A stretch of 64,000 nt of DNA from Rouxiella sp. S1S-2. GTDB taxonomy: Bacteria; Pseudomonadota; Gammaproteobacteria; Enterobacterales; Enterobacteriaceae. The position numbers and the translations under genes are program-made. The DNA lies in NCBI RefSeq assembly GCF_009208105.1, contig NZ_WFKL01000001.1:1302001-1366000 (forward strand), given 5' to 3'. Positions 62,244 to 64,000 of this stretch are shown here, in pieces. Under the pieces are notes generated by a model, which saw only the letters and a program-made list of their open reading frames with translations, did no database searches and had not been told where the DNA came from. Each line of letters opens with the position of its first letter. The stretch's first letter is position 1.

Positions 62244-63436
62244 GCCGTGACGCACGACTGCCGGTATCAGGACTGCTGGCTTTGGCGATGACCGGATTTA
62301 TCGCCATCATGACTGAAACACTGCCCGCGGGCCTGCTGCCGCAAATCAGCGACGGCCTGCATGTTTCGCCGTCGATGGCCGGTCAGATGGTGACGCTTTA
62401 CGCGGTGGGCTCGCTGGTAGCGGCCATTCCCCTGACCGTGGCGACCCGCGGTTGGCGGCGGCGCAGTGCATTGTTAAGCTCAGTCATCGGTTTTTTACTG
62501 TTTAACTCTCTGACCACCTTTTCAACGGATTACACCCTTACGTTGGTGGCGCGCTTTTTTGCTGGCGCTTCGGCAGGATTGGCCTGGGGCCTTATCGCGG
62601 GTTATGCCCGAAGAATGGTTGTGCCCGCCCTGCAGGGCCGTGCGATGACGCTGGCGATGATTGGCACGCCCTTGGCGCTGTCACTGGGTGTGCCGCTGGG
62701 CACCTGGATTGGCTCCTGGGTCGGCTGGCGCAGTGCGTTTGGCATTATGTCCGTGTTAACCCTGCTGCTCATTGGCTGGATAGTGGCTAAAGTGCCCGAT
62801 TTTCCGGGAGAGGCGCCTCAAAAGCAGCTCTCGTTGTATCAAGTCTGGCGGATGCCCGGCGTGAGACCGGTGCTGATGGTTATTTTTACCTGGATAACCG
62901 CGCACAACATTCTTTACACCTATATTGTGCCATTTTTAACCCCACTCGGCCTGGCCGGGCAGACGGACAGTATTCTGCTCTTGTTTGGACTGAGTGCACT
63001 GTTGGGCATCGGATTGACCGGTTTTCTGGTTGACCGTTGGCTGCGCAGGAGTGTGATTATCAGCCTGGCGATTTTTGCGCTTAGCGCACTGACTTTTGGC
63101 AGCGTGGCCCACATTGCTCCTGTGTTTTATTGCGCCATCTTTGCCTGGGGGGCAACTTTTGGCGGCGCGGCCACATTGCTGCAAACCGCCTGTGCCGATG
63201 CGGCGGGCGAGAGCGCGGACATTGCACAATCGATGATTGTGGTGGCGTGGAATCTGGCAATTGCCGGAGGAGGTATTGCGGGCGGCGTATTGCTTAAATC
63301 GCAGGGCGTGGGGGCATTTCCGTGGGCAATGCTGCTGCTGGTGATCATCAGTCTGGTGATTGCGTTCAGTGCCAGAAAAACCGGCTTTACGCCAGGGCCG
63401 CGCCAATCGGAAACCGTACAAAAGGCACTTGGCTGA
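62240..63436 (+). CDS. MFS exporter (DHA1/AraJ-like)
   Basis: A 398-residue twelve-span major facilitator. The N-terminal FIAIMTETLPAGLLPQIS motif and LVARFFAGASAGLAWGLIAGYARRM match sugar- and drug-efflux DHA1 members. Coupled by a 4-base overlap to the esterase gene and presumably controlled by the divergent LysR protein. Substrate unknown. Confidence 0.88.
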   Translation: MSRDARLPVSGLLALAMTGFIAIMTETLPAGLLPQISDGLHVSPSMAGQMVTLYAVGSLVAAIPLTVATRGWRRRSALLSSVIGFLLFNSLTTFSTDYTLTLVARFFAGASAGLAWGLIAGYARRMVVPALQGRAMTLAMIGTPLALSLGVPLGTWIGSWVGWRSAFGIMSVLTLLLIGWIVAKVPDFPGEAPQKQLSLYQVWRMPGVRPVLMVIFTWITAHNILYTYIVPFLTPLGLAGQTDSILLLFGLSALLGIGLTGFLVDRWLRRSVIISLAIFALSALTFGSVAHIAPVFYCAIFAWGATFGGAATLLQTACADAAGESADIAQSMIVVAWNLAIAGGGIAGGVLLKSQGVGAFPWAMLLLVIISLVIAFSARKTGFTPGPRQSETVQKALG

Positions 63437-63439
63437 CGA

Positions 63440-63691
63440 TTAGCGATGCTGGGTTGCAAAGAAAGCGAGCTGTTTGTATCTATTCGGGACAGCGGCGCGA
63501 CCGGGTGCAACCTTGGTGGCCTTGGTAGGGTCACCCGCGACAAACTCCAGCGTTGGCGAGTAATAAAAAGGCAGCCAGCCGCCGTATCCATTTTCCCACT
63601 CCCAACGAACGGGGCAGGGCCACAGAATGTCTTCGTGCATGATGTAATAGGTCCAACGTCCATGCGGACGGCGTGGTTTACTTGCGCTCAT
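63440..63691 (-). CDS. Small hypothetical protein, aromatic-rich
   Basis: An 83-residue frame from ATG 63691 (MSASKPRRPHGRWTYYIMHE); a TTG at 63763 would add 24 residues. It is rich in Trp, Tyr and Pro (WEWENGYGGWLPFYYSPTLEF), which is not what a chance frame usually gives. No family is recognised and no convincing ribosome binding site is seen. It converges on the MFS gene with 3 bases between. Confidence 0.45.
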   Translation of the reverse strand: MSASKPRRPHGRWTYYIMHEDILWPCPVRWEWENGYGGWLPFYYSPTLEFVAGDPTKATKVAPGRAAVPNRYKQLAFFATQHR

Positions 63692-63815
63692 AGGTCCGAC
63701 AACGAATGTGAAAGTGAATGAATCAAACCCTGCTATTTTCGCTCTCGTCGTCACAGGTTTCAACCTATTAACATGATAGGGCGAAATTTAATCAACCAAG
63801 GCAGTGGCGCGGAGT

Positions 63816-64000
63816 TTATTTTTGTCGCGAAATGTTATGCAGCAGGGCAATAAACTGGCGTGTGGTGTGGTGAAGTCGCAGCATGGGCAGTGCTATATCA
63901 CTGTCGGCATGGCTTAGCTTTGTTTCCAGCATCATGCAGAGATGTTGTCCTGCTTCAAAATGCGTCAGGGCAAAATTGCCCTTGAGACGATGAATTTTGC
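63816..64000 (-). CDS. C-terminal end of an Hpt-domain signalling protein (partial)
   Basis: The last 60 codons of a gene running in from beyond base 64000. The phosphotransfer His is in KIHRLKGNFALTHFEAGQHLC, then CMMLETKL and a final helix ending HNISRQK. The HRLKG-F pattern and following LC-LE resemble RcsD and EvgS-like Hpt domains. The rest of the protein, perhaps a hybrid sensor kinase, is outside the window. Confidence 0.72.
   Translation of the reverse strand, partial: KIHRLKGNFALTHFEAGQHLCMMLETKLSHADSDIALPMLRLHHTTRQFIALLHNISRQK

Noticed and set aside
1-64000. CRISPR arrays, insertion sequences or prophage
   Set aside because: No regularly spaced repeats, transposase or phage structural genes were seen; the repeated sequences found are the ERIC pair, the 16-mer pair and the operator motifs.

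Overview
The window is chromosomal DNA from a gammaproteobacterium of the order Enterobacterales. The block fadE, gmhA, yafJ, yafK, dinB, pepD, gpt, frsA, crl, proB, proA has the E. coli gene order, though phoE is missing between crl and proB. Protein similarity, ERIC repeats and MetJ, LexA, FadR, NtrC and sigma-54 type sites agree with this. A Serratia/Rahnella/Rouxiella-like (Yersiniaceae) source is my best guess. It rests on gene content and is not proven.

Region by region. (1) 1-10.3 kb is a purine/ureide catabolism island. One arm (hpxW oxamate amidohydrolase, hpxX, hpxY amidase) reads leftward. The other reads rightward: an RpiR-type regulator, a polar amino-acid type ABC importer, hpxJ, hpxK, hpxQ and hpxT. 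Sigma-54 promoters precede both arms and an NtrC-like site lies upstream of the importer, so nitrogen limitation probably switches both on. (2) 10.3-11.6 kb holds a CTP-synthase-like glutamine amidotransferase homologue that has lost its catalytic residues. (3) 11.7-18.2 kb is a complete methionine salvage set (mtnU, mtnE, mtnB, mtnC, mtnD, mtnA, mtnK) with a MetJ operator in each divergent promoter. (4) 18.4-32.4 kb is the conserved core block. Between yehS and fadE lies a compact locus that looks like a type I toxin-antitoxin module: a 39-residue hydrophobic peptide gene with a structured leader, and a predicted divergent antisense RNA of about 100 nt that can form a perfect 16-bp duplex with that leader.

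(5) 32.5-42.9 kb is accessory. It holds a secreted DUF4432 epimerase-like protein; an operon of a shikimate-dehydrogenase-like enzyme, a lone PTS EIIC and a VOC protein, divergent from an SgrR-family regulator; a two-gene cassette of a haem-oxygenase-like diiron oxidase (HDO) and an EamA exporter; a serine hydrolase; a DUF3237 protein; an orphan InvB/SpaK-type secretion chaperone; and a frameshifted scrap of a sugar-phosphate isomerase gene. (6) 43-51.4 kb is a myo-inositol catabolism cluster (iolR, Hyi-like isomerase, iolB, iolA, iolC fused to DUF2090, iolT) with repeated TTTCATT/AATGAAA operators. iolD, iolE and iolG are not in the window. (7) 51.8-64 kb is a mix of stress and transport genes: a tiny membrane protein, a bestrophin-like channel, SelW-like, ArsR, TSUP, OsmC, DCC oxidoreductase and MATE genes, an AhpD-like protein, MocR and LysR regulators, an EstB-like esterase with an MFS exporter, and the C-terminal end of an Hpt-domain signalling protein.

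No tRNA, rRNA, CRISPR array, intact insertion sequence or prophage was seen. The most interesting items are the toxin-antitoxin-like locus at about 18.94-19.41 kb and the diiron oxidase/exporter cassette at 38.5-40.5 kb.
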